Shown here one piece after another: positions 54,869 to 64,000 of a stretch of DNA of 64,000 bases (positions are counted from its first letter, which is position 1; every line of letters begins with the position of its first letter). The position numbers and the translations under genes were made by a program. A model generated the notes under the pieces. The model did not search any database, was not told where the DNA came from, and worked only from the letters and a program-made list of their open reading frames with translations. Source of the stretch: Symbiodinium natans (taxonomy: Eukaryota; Sar; Dinophyceae; Suessiales; Symbiodiniaceae); NCBI GenBank assembly GCA_905221605.1, contig CAJNDS010002238.1, forward strand, positions 124,001-188,000, given 5' to 3'.

Positions 54869-55062
54869 AGGGGTGACTCGCCCGGATCAACGTGCTGGGT
54901 GATGCATCCTGCTGCTGATATGCATGGGTCCGTTCCATCCTGCACAAAAGAGAGAGCGCGTCAGATGCTGTTTGTGAGTGATTGCTGTGGTGATGTTTAG
55001 TCATGAAACTTTATGCGCATCGCGCTTGCACCCGACCCTTCGCCTCAAGTGGAGGAACAAAC
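54869..55062 (+). repeat. Split direct repeat B2, right terminus
   Basis: Second copy of B1, ending ...AACAAAC. The interrupted LINE ORF resumes with AGGAACTGGG. Confidence 0.9.
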
Positions 55063-56720
55063 AGGAACTGGGTGGCCGTCCGGGAGCTGTGTTCACCTCC
55101 AAGGGTCTGCCAGGTTCTTCAACTGCTGCTCCCTCCCGCTTCCCCTATGCGAAGCATGGCCCCCGACTTACCGTGCTTACGCTCAATGTGGGCGGTCTCT
55201 CGCAGGACGCGTGGGACGAAGTGCAGATCTGGATACATGACCAATGCACTCAGGACATCATCCTCCTGCAAGAAACACATTGGTCACACAGCAATATGTT
55301 CTTTCTCCCTCGCTACATTGTGATCCATTCGGGTACTGCTGGCCATCGTCATCAGGGGTGTGCGATCTTACTATCTAAGCAACGATTCACACCCTCCGGA
55401 GTGCGGTGGGCGCCCATAGTTCCGGGCCACCTCCTTCACGCGCGGGCCTCTCTGGGAACAAAGCCGGTGGACGTAGTATGTTTGTATCAGCACTGCTGGA
55501 GTCACAACGGGGATACTGCCTCGCTTCTGCAACGAAGGGAGCGTCTCTGGGTACAGCTGGACAAACTTCTCGGAGGAGTTCCGCGGCGAAACGTGTTGGT
55601 GTTGGGCGGGGATTTCAATGTCGGCGGCCGTATGGATGGTCAAGTGTTCGGCCCAGGCACTAAATCTGCCAGAGCGCCCCCTCCCGACCAGCCACTCTTT
55701 CAGAGTCTGTTGCAGACTCACTCCCTGCAAGCAATCAACACTTGGAAGAGTGGCTTACGTGCCTTTACCTTTCAGAATGGAGAAACGTTCACTCAAATTG
55801 ACTTTCTGATTGGCCGTGCGCGTCAGGTTGATGATATGGCTCGTGGCGCTGAGTCGGACCACAACTGTCCTGTCTTGAAGTGGCGGTACGGCCCTCTGCA
55901 CCACCCGGTCTATGGGTCGTTTCCTGCCTGCTGGTATGCCACTGCGCCGGCCACTCCCAGTGTGCCGAAACAGGCAAAGCTTAGCCTTGCCCAAACTCCT
56001 GAAGCCATTCGAGCCTTCCGCGAAAAACTGGCGCTTGCGTTGCCGAACGCTGAAACGCCGCAGGAGCTTAACGACTGTCTTCAAGAAGCGGCGACGCCTC
56101 TGATGGTCGAAGAGCCTCGCCCTCCTCTCTCGCATCTTCCACAGGTGCGCGGCTTAGTGGGAGCAATGTGGGAGGCACGGCGTCGTGCTCTCGAGGTTTC
56201 TTGGTCGACTGGTCTTTCAGTGCTTCCTCTGAGCCTGTCAAATATTTGGGACGTGGTGGTGCGACTACACTTCACAGCCCGCGTCAGAATACAGCTGCGC
56301 AGTGTCTGGCAGGGCTGGTGCTCGGCTGCGAGATATCTTGCCCTGCACAGGGCGCTGCGAAAGACCAGTCGTAAGGCGAGGCGGCAAGTGATGGACGACC
56401 GCATCTCCGCTGCGGCTCAGGCAGAACAACAAGGGGACAGCTCCGCTCTGTTTGCGGTCGTTCGAACGTTCATGCCCAAACAACCGCGGATGCGGACCCA
56501 GCTTCGGGGTCCGGAAGGCGAGTTGCTCTCCTCTGCAGCTGAAGCAGATGCATATGAGGCATACTGTCGTACGGTGTATGCTCCTGCTCTCTCTGCGCGG
56601 GAAGAGCTCCCACCGCTGGCACCGCCAGCTGAAAACACTGCGCCGCCCGTGTCCCTAACCCTGGAACACGTCCTCCAGGCTCTCCGGTCTTTCTCCGCGC
56701 GAAAAGCATTTCCCGTCATC
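55063..56720 (+). CDS. APE-type endonuclease of the LINE
   Basis: This continues the LINE polyprotein. Motifs of the exonuclease-endonuclease-phosphatase family are in order: LTVLTLNVGGLS, LLQETHW, LVLGGDFNVGG, FTQIDFLIGRA and ESDHNCPVL. These include the Asn, Glu, Asp-Asn, Asp and Asp-His residues that form the active site. It would nick target DNA to prime reverse transcription. A linker region then leads to the RT N-terminus (LEHVLQALRSFSARKA at about 56660-56710). There the sense changes frame: this frame runs on with an unrelated tail to a stop at 56843. Confidence 0.85.
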
Positions 56721-58946
56721 TGGCTCCCATCCTGCTCTGGAAACTCGGTGCTGATCTTGTTGGCCCTCACCTCCATCGGCTCTACTTGCAGGCCAGGCCT
56801 CCAGCGGCTGTTTTCCCCCCGCTTTGGGCCGACTCCTGGCTGACTTGGTTGCCTAAGCAGGGGAAGACGGGTACCACCCCAGCGGAGCAACGCCCCATAT
56901 CCCTGACGGATTGCGGGGGGAAGGCGGTCACCAAGGCGTTCACCTCCCAACTCCAGCCCACTCTTCGGGAGGCGTTGGCTCCGTGGCCGCAATTTGCTTA
57001 TCTCGGTGGTCGATGCATTGAGCACGCCGTCGCCAGAGTAACGGCCCACTGTGTGGCAGTTCGGGATCGTCTTGCTTCCGGAAGAGTGACCCTGAAACAG
57101 CGCAGGGCCGGCAGTGGCCCACAGGGCCAATGTTATGGGGGAGTTATGGTTAGTGTTGACTGCTCCAAGGCCTTCGACACGGTCGATAGACAGGTCCTTA
57201 AATCGGAGCTGTGCAGCGCAGGAGTCCACCCTGAGGACGTTGACTTCATAATGCGCATGCACACGGCCATCTCCTATCACCCTGTGCCCAAGGATCCCCG
57301 CCGCGCGGTTCACAGCAAACGGGGTGTTAGGCAAGGCTGCGCTTTAGCTCCATCTTTATGGTCGCTCATCACCGTTGCCTTACTGCGTGCCCTCGCGGAG
57401 AAATGCGGCACCCAATGGGTCACCGACCTTGTCACTATGTATGCGGACGATCTCCTGGAAACCTGGGAGGTGTACACCAGAAAGGACCTGGATCTGCTCA
57501 TGCAGGCTGTCAGTCAGAGCTTTCAGCTGCTGGAAGCGCTCGGACTGCAAGTCCAGCCACAGAAGACCAAAGTGGTCCTCGCGCTTAGGGGAAGGCAAGC
57601 GCGCCTTTGGATACGTCGACACACCTTGGACACCCCCGATGGCAGAGTCCTTCTTATCCCGGCCCCCAACGGGAAGCCGCACCATCTGCCAATTGTGTCC
57701 TCCATCAAGTACCTGGGGGTAGTTCTCAGTTATGGCGACTTTGAGGGCGCCACGCTGACACATCGCCTGTCCTGCGCAGAAGCAAATCGCTCTCGTATTC
57801 TCCGTATCCTTCACTCCCGATCGGTTAGCTTGCGGCGTAGAGTTCAGCTGTGGCGGGCGTGCGTCTTCTCCTCAGCCGTGTATGGCCTGCACGTTGTTGG
57901 CCTTCGGCCCAAGCATCTCCGCAGGCTGACCGTTGCTCTGGTCAGACACCTTCGGGCAATCGCTGGCAGTTTCGCGCACATCCACCACGAAGCTAGTAGA
58001 GCTCTCCTTGACAGACTCGGCGTGGCGGACCCCCTGGAAACGATCCGGCAGAGGAACCAAACTCTAGTCGAATCTAGCTGGAGTACCAAAGACCCGCAGG
58101 TCTCTCATCCCAGGGTTCTAGGTCGACTCCGAGTGGTAAATGAAGCCCTGACCCGACTCTCAAGTTCGCTTCGGGCCCAAACTGAGGCTGTTCAAGGCGA
58201 GCTCGTCGATCAGGTGCTGCCCTCTCCGCCACGATCTCGAGAGGGAGCTCCGTGGGGTCAGCTGGTACACAGCTCGGGCGGGCTTAAGGAAGCTCTCTTC
58301 CACTGCTGGCATTGCGACCTGTGCTTCGCAGAATTGGCTGCCTTGAAGCGTCATCTGCAAGATGCCCATGATGCTCACACCCTGCCGGTATCCTCGGAAA
58401 CGGGTTTTCGGGAACATAGTGTGGGAGGGATGCCGGTCTGTGCACATTGTCAAGCGGATCTGGTGTCATGGAATAATTTCAAGCGCCACCACCGCTACAG
58501 ACACTGTCCAGTGCTGTGGCTGCGGACCCAACAGTCTCAAGATGTCTCCCCTCCTCAGGACGATCCTCCCCCCGTCCCTCCTGTCCCGATGGAGTCATCC
58601 ACTCTTTCTGCTCCTCAGGCTTGGATTCCTCTCGCAGACTGGCCACAGCTCCGCGACGCCCCCATGAGTCAATGGCTTGAGATCTTCCGAATTCCCTCGG
58701 CAGCTCAGATCTTACGTGAGGGCTGTGCCCAATGTGGGCAATGGCTGGTCAGTATAAAAAGCATCAAACTTCACTATAAGCATGTGCACCCAGACATTTA
58801 CGCCGCATGGGCCAAACCGGCTGCTGCTGATTGTAGGAGATTTGGACGGGTGCTCTCGCCGTGCCCGCACTGTCACCAGTCGATCACACGCACTGATATT
58901 CACTGTAGCACTTGTCCGGCTCTGTGGCAGGCGAGACTAGTTAGCT
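56710..58946 (+). CDS. RT and zinc fingers of the LINE
   Basis: Frame-shifted continuation: HLAPILLWKLGADLVGPHL, LWADSWLTWLPKQGKTG, PAEQRPISLTDCGGKAVTK (fingers), VMVSVDCSKAFDTVDR (motif A, about 57146), RGVRQGCALAPSLW (motif B, about 57321), MYADDLLETW (motif C, about 57437) and SSIKYLGVVLSYG. Then comes a thumb-like region and four cysteine/histidine modules: CDLCFAELAALKRHLQDAH (about 58317), CAHCQADLVSWNNFKRHHR (about 58440), CAQCGQWLVSIKSIKLHYK (about 58729) and CPHCHQSITRTDIHCSTC (about 58861). The frame has no good ATG before the RT, so translation needs a frameshift near 56710-56720 or the copy is mutated there. The same frame stays open to the USP. Confidence 0.85.
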
Positions 58947-59843
58947 ATGTCCGAGGAAGAACTCATCGACCAGGAAATGGCGGAGGTGTTCGGCAAGCGG
59001 CCCCATGCAGGGAAGCCGGGGCAGGAACGTCCCCCCAAATCTCGGATGCCGTGGGGAACGGGCCGCCAATCCAGGGGGAAGGGCACAGGAAAGGGCAACT
59101 CAAGCAGCGGAGGCTCTCTTTCGCGCCCCAGAGAGGAGAACGCAGTCCGCGACAGGGAGGAGATGACGCTCCGGATGGGGCAACTGCTGCTGCGACACAC
59201 GGACTACCTAGCCCGCCTGCGCTCGGACCACACGGTCATCATCACATACCGCAACGACGACACCCCGGAATGCCTCCTGCCCGCCCTCCTAGAGAAGGCC
59301 GAGACCTGGCGCCGGCTGAAGCTCGAGAAGTCGCCCAACCTCACTCGGACACTTCGGCAAACGCTCCTTCTCTACACGCTTCAGGAACTCCGGGAGAGAG
59401 CTATGATGCTGGAGACCTCTGCAGCACAGGCGCAGGCAGATCGCACCCGCTTCACGGAACTGCGCTGGATGACGGCAGAGGGTCATTGGAACCACTTGGT
59501 CTACGACCCGAGCGAGGAGATCATGGTGGTGGACCCCCAAAAGCGGCCTCGACCGAGAGCCGAGGTCCTCAAGGAGCTGGAGCGTCTCATCATCATCTTC
59601 AAGACGCCGGAACTGATCCTCAAGTACGACTCCTTTCGCCCTCTCAAGGGCAAGTTGGAGGGTCCGCTCATGACGTTCCAGCTGGAGCTGTCTCTGCAGA
59701 GCCCGGTGGCGCACGAAGCCATGCAGATTTTGAGGGGGTGGTTTGGACTGTCCCACATGCTGCTCATGGGCGCCCGCATCAAGCCGGAGCGAGCAATCCG
59801 GCCACATTTGGCACAGGCTCTACAGCAAGCTCTGTTCGGATGA
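58947..59843 (+). CDS. 298-residue unknown protein between RT and USP
   Basis: ATG 58947 follows an in-frame TAG at 58938. The ORF reads as a genuine protein: acidic start (MSEEELIDQEMAEVF), basic glycine-rich linker, then a helical body (EMTLRMGQLLLRHTDYLARL, HWNHLVYDPSEEIMVV, ELILKYDSFRPLKG). No family was recognised. The RT/USP frame is also open across this stretch but reads as low-complexity Gly/Pro/His/Arg sequence, so I think this frame is the coding one. Its stop TGA overlaps the ATG of the USP ORF (ATGA at 59840-59843), which suggests coupled termination and reinitiation. Confidence 0.65.
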   Translation: MSEEELIDQEMAEVFGKRPHAGKPGQERPPKSRMPWGTGRQSRGKGTGKGNSSSGGSLSRPREENAVRDREEMTLRMGQLLLRHTDYLARLRSDHTVIITYRNDDTPECLLPALLEKAETWRRLKLEKSPNLTRTLRQTLLLYTLQELRERAMMLETSAAQAQADRTRFTELRWMTAEGHWNHLVYDPSEEIMVVDPQKRPRPRAEVLKELERLIIIFKTPELILKYDSFRPLKGKLEGPLMTFQLELSLQSPVAHEAMQILRGWFGLSHMLLMGARIKPERAIRPHLAQALQQALFG

Positions 59844-60760
59844 ACGGCCCCGCCATGGGTGCCGGAGCCCCTTCGGGGCGCTCAGGAGCCCCTGCCTTGG
59901 AGGGTCTGCTGACACTCAAACTTCTAAATCCCTCTAGCCTGTGTTATATGAATGCGGCTGCATTTCTGCTGGCCTTCACACTTCGAGTTTCCTCGCTCGT
60001 CACAAGCAGCTCGAGTGGTTTGGGTCTTGTGGTGAATTACTTGTGTCGGGGTCATAGACGGGTTGTTGATTTACGCCAGTTTATGGCCTGGCAAGCGTTG
60101 CTAGTAGGATGGGGCCAGGTTGTAGGAGATCGTGCCTCCCAACAAGATTGTGCGGAGTTCCTGGGCCATCTACTTAGACGAGGGGGGCCCCCCGCAGCGC
60201 AAGGCGAGTGGCAAGCTCGCACCGTCCCTGAAACGGCCCAGCCGGCGCCGGTGCGGGACTCAGGTCAGGGCATTCTTTACCTTGAACTGCCTGACAGTGC
60301 CACAACCCTCCAAGACTGCATAACGCACTGGCATGCACAGCATGATCCACTGGTCTGCCCACACGCTCTGGTGAGGGCCACGCCTCTCGTGTACCTCTGC
60401 CTGGGCAGGTATCGTGAGCGCAGCGATGGGGAGGGAAATCACCGGACGTTGAAGGCCCAACATCGCATTCAGTGTACGCCGCACGCTGAGCTTGTCATTC
60501 CTGTGTTCCAGGGGAGCTCAACCTCGGTGACAATGAGCAGATACCGCCTGCTGGCGGGTGTGTATCATCTTGGAGACACAGTCAACAGGGGACACTACCG
60601 TAGTTTCATGGCGAGCGGGGATTTCGCCTCTGCAACGGCCCCTCACGGGAGTCCGACCTGGTGGTGTACTGAGGACAGCCAGCCGGCCGCTAGATGCAGC
60701 TCAAAGCAGTTGAGAGTTTTGGAGCAGAACTGTTATGTTCTTTGTCTTCAGCTTTGCTAG
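59840..60760 (+). CDS. Ubiquitin-specific protease (USP, C19) of the LINE
   Basis: Starts at ATG 59840, overlapping the previous stop. The cysteine box is LLNPSSLCYMNAAAFLLAF, the QQDCAEFLGHLL motif follows, and the histidine box is YRLLAGVYHLGDTVNRGHYRSF, ending with LEQNCYVLCLQLC. These match the Cys, QQD-EF and GHY elements of C19 deubiquitinases. Zinc-finger cysteines of the usual fingers subdomain are few, and at about 305 residues it is a minimal USP. It would remove ubiquitin, plausibly protecting element proteins from the proteasome. The same frame is open back to the RT, so a fused RT-USP polyprotein is an alternative. Confidence 0.85.
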   Translation: MNGPAMGAGAPSGRSGAPALEGLLTLKLLNPSSLCYMNAAAFLLAFTLRVSSLVTSSSSGLGLVVNYLCRGHRRVVDLRQFMAWQALLVGWGQVVGDRASQQDCAEFLGHLLRRGGPPAAQGEWQARTVPETAQPAPVRDSGQGILYLELPDSATTLQDCITHWHAQHDPLVCPHALVRATPLVYLCLGRYRERSDGEGNHRTLKAQHRIQCTPHAELVIPVFQGSSTSVTMSRYRLLAGVYHLGDTVNRGHYRSFMASGDFASATAPHGSPTWWCTEDSQPAARCSSKQLRVLEQNCYVLCLQLC

Positions 60761-60957
60761 GGTAGGTGGAGTATGCTGCAAAGTCGTCCCTGCCTGCTGG
60801 TAGTGTCGCTACGGGGCAGGGTTTGGGACGTACTGCGGGCATTTTAGTGCGAGTACGGAGATGTCACAGTACAGCCAACTGGGCCGGACTTTTCATCGGG
60901 TCTGTCTCCCTTTCCGCGCTAGGTACTCGACAGAGTGCTGCGATTTCAAAGTCAAAA

Positions 60958-60962
<5 letters not shown>
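60761..60962 (+). other. LINE 3' untranslated region
   Basis: About 200 bp after the USP stop without ORF or poly-A. It ends TCAAAAGTCTG directly before the (TC)n run. Confidence 0.5.
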
Positions 60963-61056
<94 letters not shown>

Positions 61057-61070
61057 ACACACACACACAC
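60963..61070 (+). repeat. (CT)n then (CA)n microsatellite
   Basis: (CT)n at 60963-61051 and (CA)n at about 61056-61070. It forms the right flank of the LINE. Confidence 0.95.
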
Positions 61071-61469
61071 TCATCTTTGCATGTGTTTCCCTTATGCCTT
61101 TTGCAAGTGCGTGAACATTATACAGTTGTTGAAACATGGACAGTTGACATTGTTGGTGCGGTAAAGGCAACTCGCCGCAGGAAAGCAATCCCCTTATTGA
61201 TTCGCTAAGACAAGATAGCTTGAAGCTGCATGTCCGGCATTTCGCGTGCAGGATACGGTTGGCATGAATTGTTAACGCAATCTTGGCAACTCAGTACTAG
61301 GTTTATGAAATTCAAGACGTGCTCAGTCATCTGTGAGTCAACAGAGCCGCACATGTGGCGGTAACGTGTGCGAACGAGATCAACTTCACCAGGCACATGA
61401 CCTTCAATGGCTCATGTGTCTTTGCGAATACTTTTCGTTTTCCCGATGCAGAAACGGTATGAGAATGTC
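61071..61469. other. No supported gene
   Basis: Flanking DNA between the microsatellite and the dispersed repeat; no coding signal. Confidence 0.4.
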
Positions 61470-63350
61470 GGTATTTATGATTTTGCCCCTGTGTGAGGAG
61501 GAAGACCACTGGGCCCTCAAACCTAAACGCACTTTTGGGGCCATGCGCAACTTTACGAAGAGAAAAGTGATTACTAACACATTGCTCCAAGCCCCAACTT
61601 CATGAAACCTGATACGTGCCATGAATCCGAACACGAGACACGTGATCCGCTGAGAGAGCGCTTGCCAGGTCCCAAAGGTCCCAGAAGGTGCCAGGCACGA
61701 TACGGCTCGTGGAACTCGCAATAAAAGAAGCTTTCTCTGTTTTGATGTCCAGCACAAAAGCCCGTAATTTAACTTAGGCAGATGTTTTTACGCAACATAT
61801 TCTCGCGAACCATCTCTCGCAAACGACCATTGCAGAGTCAATGCCTCCAGGGTTTGCGTTTGCGCTGCTTAGAGCAAAGGGTGCACGTACAGGGTGCAGG
61901 GCTTTTTGTGCCACGCGCATGAAAGTCGCCAGTTCGGGGTCGACGCCTCGGAAGTGCTGCCTCTTGGTGTATAAGGCTGTTCCTGGGTTTTCCCCATCTT
62001 TCTTTCCTTCATCGCGCAAGCATGGCCAGGAGAGGCTGGTGCATAGTTCGCACTGCCTCGTATCTGCACGTCGAAGTCGAGAGACAGATCTGACGCGATG
62101 CCCAGGGGCCCCAATCCTTGTGACTGGTAATTGCGCTATTGAAGATTCAGAGGAGTCAGGCTCCCGAAGCGGTCCCAAAGAAGTGCAGGCGCGAATGCTT
62201 CGCAAACGCTTGGTGGAGCCTTTGTTCATGCTCCGCGGACCCTTTACGTTGCGAGCGATGTGTACAGGCCTTGGTGACGATTTCGGTCGCCTCTTCCACC
62301 CAGCAAATTTGTTTGTCCCCCAAGCTCTTTAAATGGGAGCCCTTCTGCTACGCATTCGGGCAAATACTACCTTAACAAACCCAGGCCCGAAAGCGTACCG
62401 CATTCCAATCTTTCGGGATCGGTGAGGATCGAATCTTTGAAGAGCTTGAGCTTTATCTGCGCGAAAATGTTACGTTGACATGTTGACTTGCTTTACTTCG
62501 TTTGTTTCGTTCCCTATTCGATCACCTTGGTCACTGAGGCCATTGCGAAAGCGGCAAAGAAAGGCCAAGGGAGCCAGGACGTGCATGGCTCATCACGCGC
62601 AAGATGCACATCAAGTTTGAAAGGGCCCTGAAACATGGACTCAGCCAGTGATCTGCTCCACCAGGACTGCGGATATTGCGGATGCTTTGCAGCTCTTCAG
62701 CTATTGGTTGGAGACAGGACCTCAAGCCCTAAACCTTCAGCCCCAAACCCCATACATCGAGCAGTGTATGAAGGCAAAGAAAAAACCTTACCAATTCTGC
62801 TGGCAGAAACGCGCGAGGAGACACGTCAGCATCGAAGGCTGAGGGCTGCCACCAAGTCGGCCCACAAAGAAAGTGCGAATCAAGGGCGATTCATCGGCGC
62901 GTCGGGGTTCGGGCATGGGTTTGCTCATCTCCCTGATATTTCCATGCAGGTTGGCCTGTACTGTAGCCGCTTAGACCATGTTCTGCCGTATAGCCGCTTG
63001 AAACCGAAGTCAAACAGGATGCCTCAAGCAAGCGCGGCTTGATGTAAATCTGATTGTGTGCCTCCATATGTGCGCCGTGTTTTCCGTTGCAGCTTTGTAG
63101 ATACAAGGCTTTCATGTGTCCTTGATCTCATTTGCATGCATCGCTTTGTTGCCTCTTGTAGGCTACGCCCGTGATCTTTTTTCATCATTTTTTGTGGATG
63201 CATGCGTTTACAAGCCTTTAAGGTTATCGGTCGAGTCGGCACGGCCCCGGGGACTTGTAGAGCTGGTGACAGAGCAATGGCGTGCAGGGGTGTCTTTGGT
63301 ATCGGAGGGTCTTTTCTTGAAACGTGGATGGGCAAATAGCTTGCGCTGCT
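61470..63350 (+). repeat. Dispersed repeat, copy 2
   Basis: Plus-orientation copy of 14640-16330. Landmarks: GACCACTGGGCCCTC near 61507, TTCATGCTCCGCGGA near 62226, GTTGACATGTTGACTT near 62473, reading DSASDLLHQDCG near 62638, and LISFACIALLPL near 63125. Reading frames are short and broken, so no protein is assigned. Confidence 0.8.
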
Positions 63351-64000
63351 AGATGAAAGCAGGGATGCTCTTGAATAGCTGTTTGCCCACAGATTGATCC
63401 TGATTGTCGCCGTTTTCATCGTTCGTGAGGGGGCGTTTGCTCGTATGGCAGGTGTTGTATGCGTTTCATCCGCCAAAACGAAATGACAGACTTTAGCCTT
63501 GATGTGATATAGATTTCGGGAGGGCAACTCATACATTTGGATGTGAATAAGTGATGGCTTTGAAGCCTTTGCGTTAAACGAAGCGTGTGGCTGTGCAATA
63601 CCAACTTCGATCGTGTTCTTCGTGTGGGATACGGTTTTGGCATATGTCGGAGTCTAGGTCTTGTCGTTTCACGCATTTTGAAGCCCCTATTCGTACTTCA
63701 AGAAGAGGAGAGTGTCTGTGCAATCATGCACGCTAGCTCTTCAGGAGTTGTCGGTAAAGAAAAAACCCATGGGATAACAAACGGTTCTACGGGCTTTTCG
63801 GTCTGATCAATCGAGCGCTAGCTGTCGCGGCTCACAAGCACATTGCAAGTTTCTTCGTGTGGACTTTGGTTTTGGCATATTAACTGGCTTGCCGTTTCCT
63901 ATATGATTCTGAATGTTCTACACTCGACTTGTCATGATGAGAGCCAGCTGTTACATTTTCAAGAATGCATAAGCTTACCGCTCTTACATCATGAGCTTAT
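63351..64000. other. No supported gene
   Basis: Short ORFs only; no domain, repeat array or RNA gene recognised. Confidence 0.4.

Larger units (their letters stand above)
45401..55062 (+). mobile_element. Tyrosine-recombinase retrotransposon with MTase and dioxygenase
   Basis: A 9662-bp insertion within the LINE ORF. Termini: repeat A1 at the left; B1-A2, a 240-bp spacer, and B2 at the right (split direct repeats as in Ngaro/DIRS-like elements). Both host junctions and the internal B1/A2 junction share the dinucleotide AC, and there is no target-site duplication, as expected for recombinase-mediated insertion. Genes in order: small leader ORF, tyrosine recombinase, Gag-like, methyltransferase/dioxygenase, RT-RNase H. 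The recombinase-first order is unusual. Confidence 0.85.
41454..60962 (+). mobile_element. Non-LTR retrotransposon, split by a nested element
   Basis: A plus-strand element of about 9.8 kb after removing the 9662-bp insertion at 45401-55062. Order: 5' leader of about 0.7 kb; Tpt1-like domain; second N-terminal module and unassigned region; APE-type endonuclease; RT; zinc fingers; a 298-residue ORF; USP. It lies between two (CT)n microsatellites (41281-41453 and 60963-61051). There is no poly-A tail; the 3' sequence ends AAAGTCTG before the (TC)n. The endonuclease and RT are in different frames, so this copy may be defective even apart from the insertion. Confidence 0.8.

Noticed and set aside
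58950-59840. RT frame as a long linker joining RT to USP
   Set aside because: Not excluded, but its Gly/Pro/His/Arg composition looks like an off-frame reading, while the other frame has clear protein composition and a proper ATG and stop.

Overview
The window looks like nuclear DNA of a dinoflagellate, possibly Symbiodiniaceae-like. No species can be named from sequence alone. The signs are: interstitial telomere-type TTTAGGG/CCCTAAA arrays; two 17-nt relics of the dinoflagellate spliced leader near 2.1-2.2 kb; compact genes whose introns use GT, GC and GA donors with AG acceptors; and decayed retroelement families of kinds common in dinoflagellates.

Region 1-14 kb holds two host-type split genes on the minus strand. 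One (5.8-8.1 kb, perhaps continuing to 1.6 kb) encodes a protein with one membrane segment. Its long introns carry telomere-like repeats in inverted orientation at their two ends. The second (11.06-12.19 kb) is a guanylate kinase cut into eight short exons whose phases all join. Region 14-22 kb is mostly repeats: one copy of a 1.7-1.9 kb dispersed repeat (second copy inverted at 61.5-63.3 kb), a long foldback hairpin, degenerate CCTATAGG/TTTAGGG-like sequence and a 198-bp tandem array. Region 22.9-28.4 kb holds broken reverse transcriptase (RT) elements on the minus strand, including one with a RING finger, plus a compressed RT fragment on the plus strand. A sharply AT-rich island lies at 31.0-31.8 kb. 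A CTA/ACT microsatellite of about 1.3 kb lies at 37.6-38.9 kb.

Region 41.3-61.1 kb is the centre of interest. A non-LTR retrotransposon, flanked on both sides by (CT)n, encodes in order: an RNA 2'-phosphotransferase (Tpt1/KptA-like) domain, an unassigned region, an APE-type endonuclease, an RT, C2H2-like zinc fingers, a 298-residue unknown protein in another frame, and a ubiquitin-specific protease (USP, family C19). Its main ORF is interrupted by a second, 9.66-kb retrotransposon. That element has split direct repeats and encodes a tyrosine recombinase (YR), a Gag-like protein, a cytosine-methyltransferase-like domain fused to a putative Fe(II)/2-oxoglutarate dioxygenase, and an RT-RNase H. 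Its RNase H region is duplicated in an exact-looking 768-bp tandem repeat. Joining the host codons across the inserted element restores one frame, so the nesting is visible directly. The inserted element's gene order, with the recombinase first, looks circularly permuted relative to DIRS/Ngaro-type elements.

Exon structures, domain names and insertion models come from reading the sequence by eye. No alignment or database search was run.
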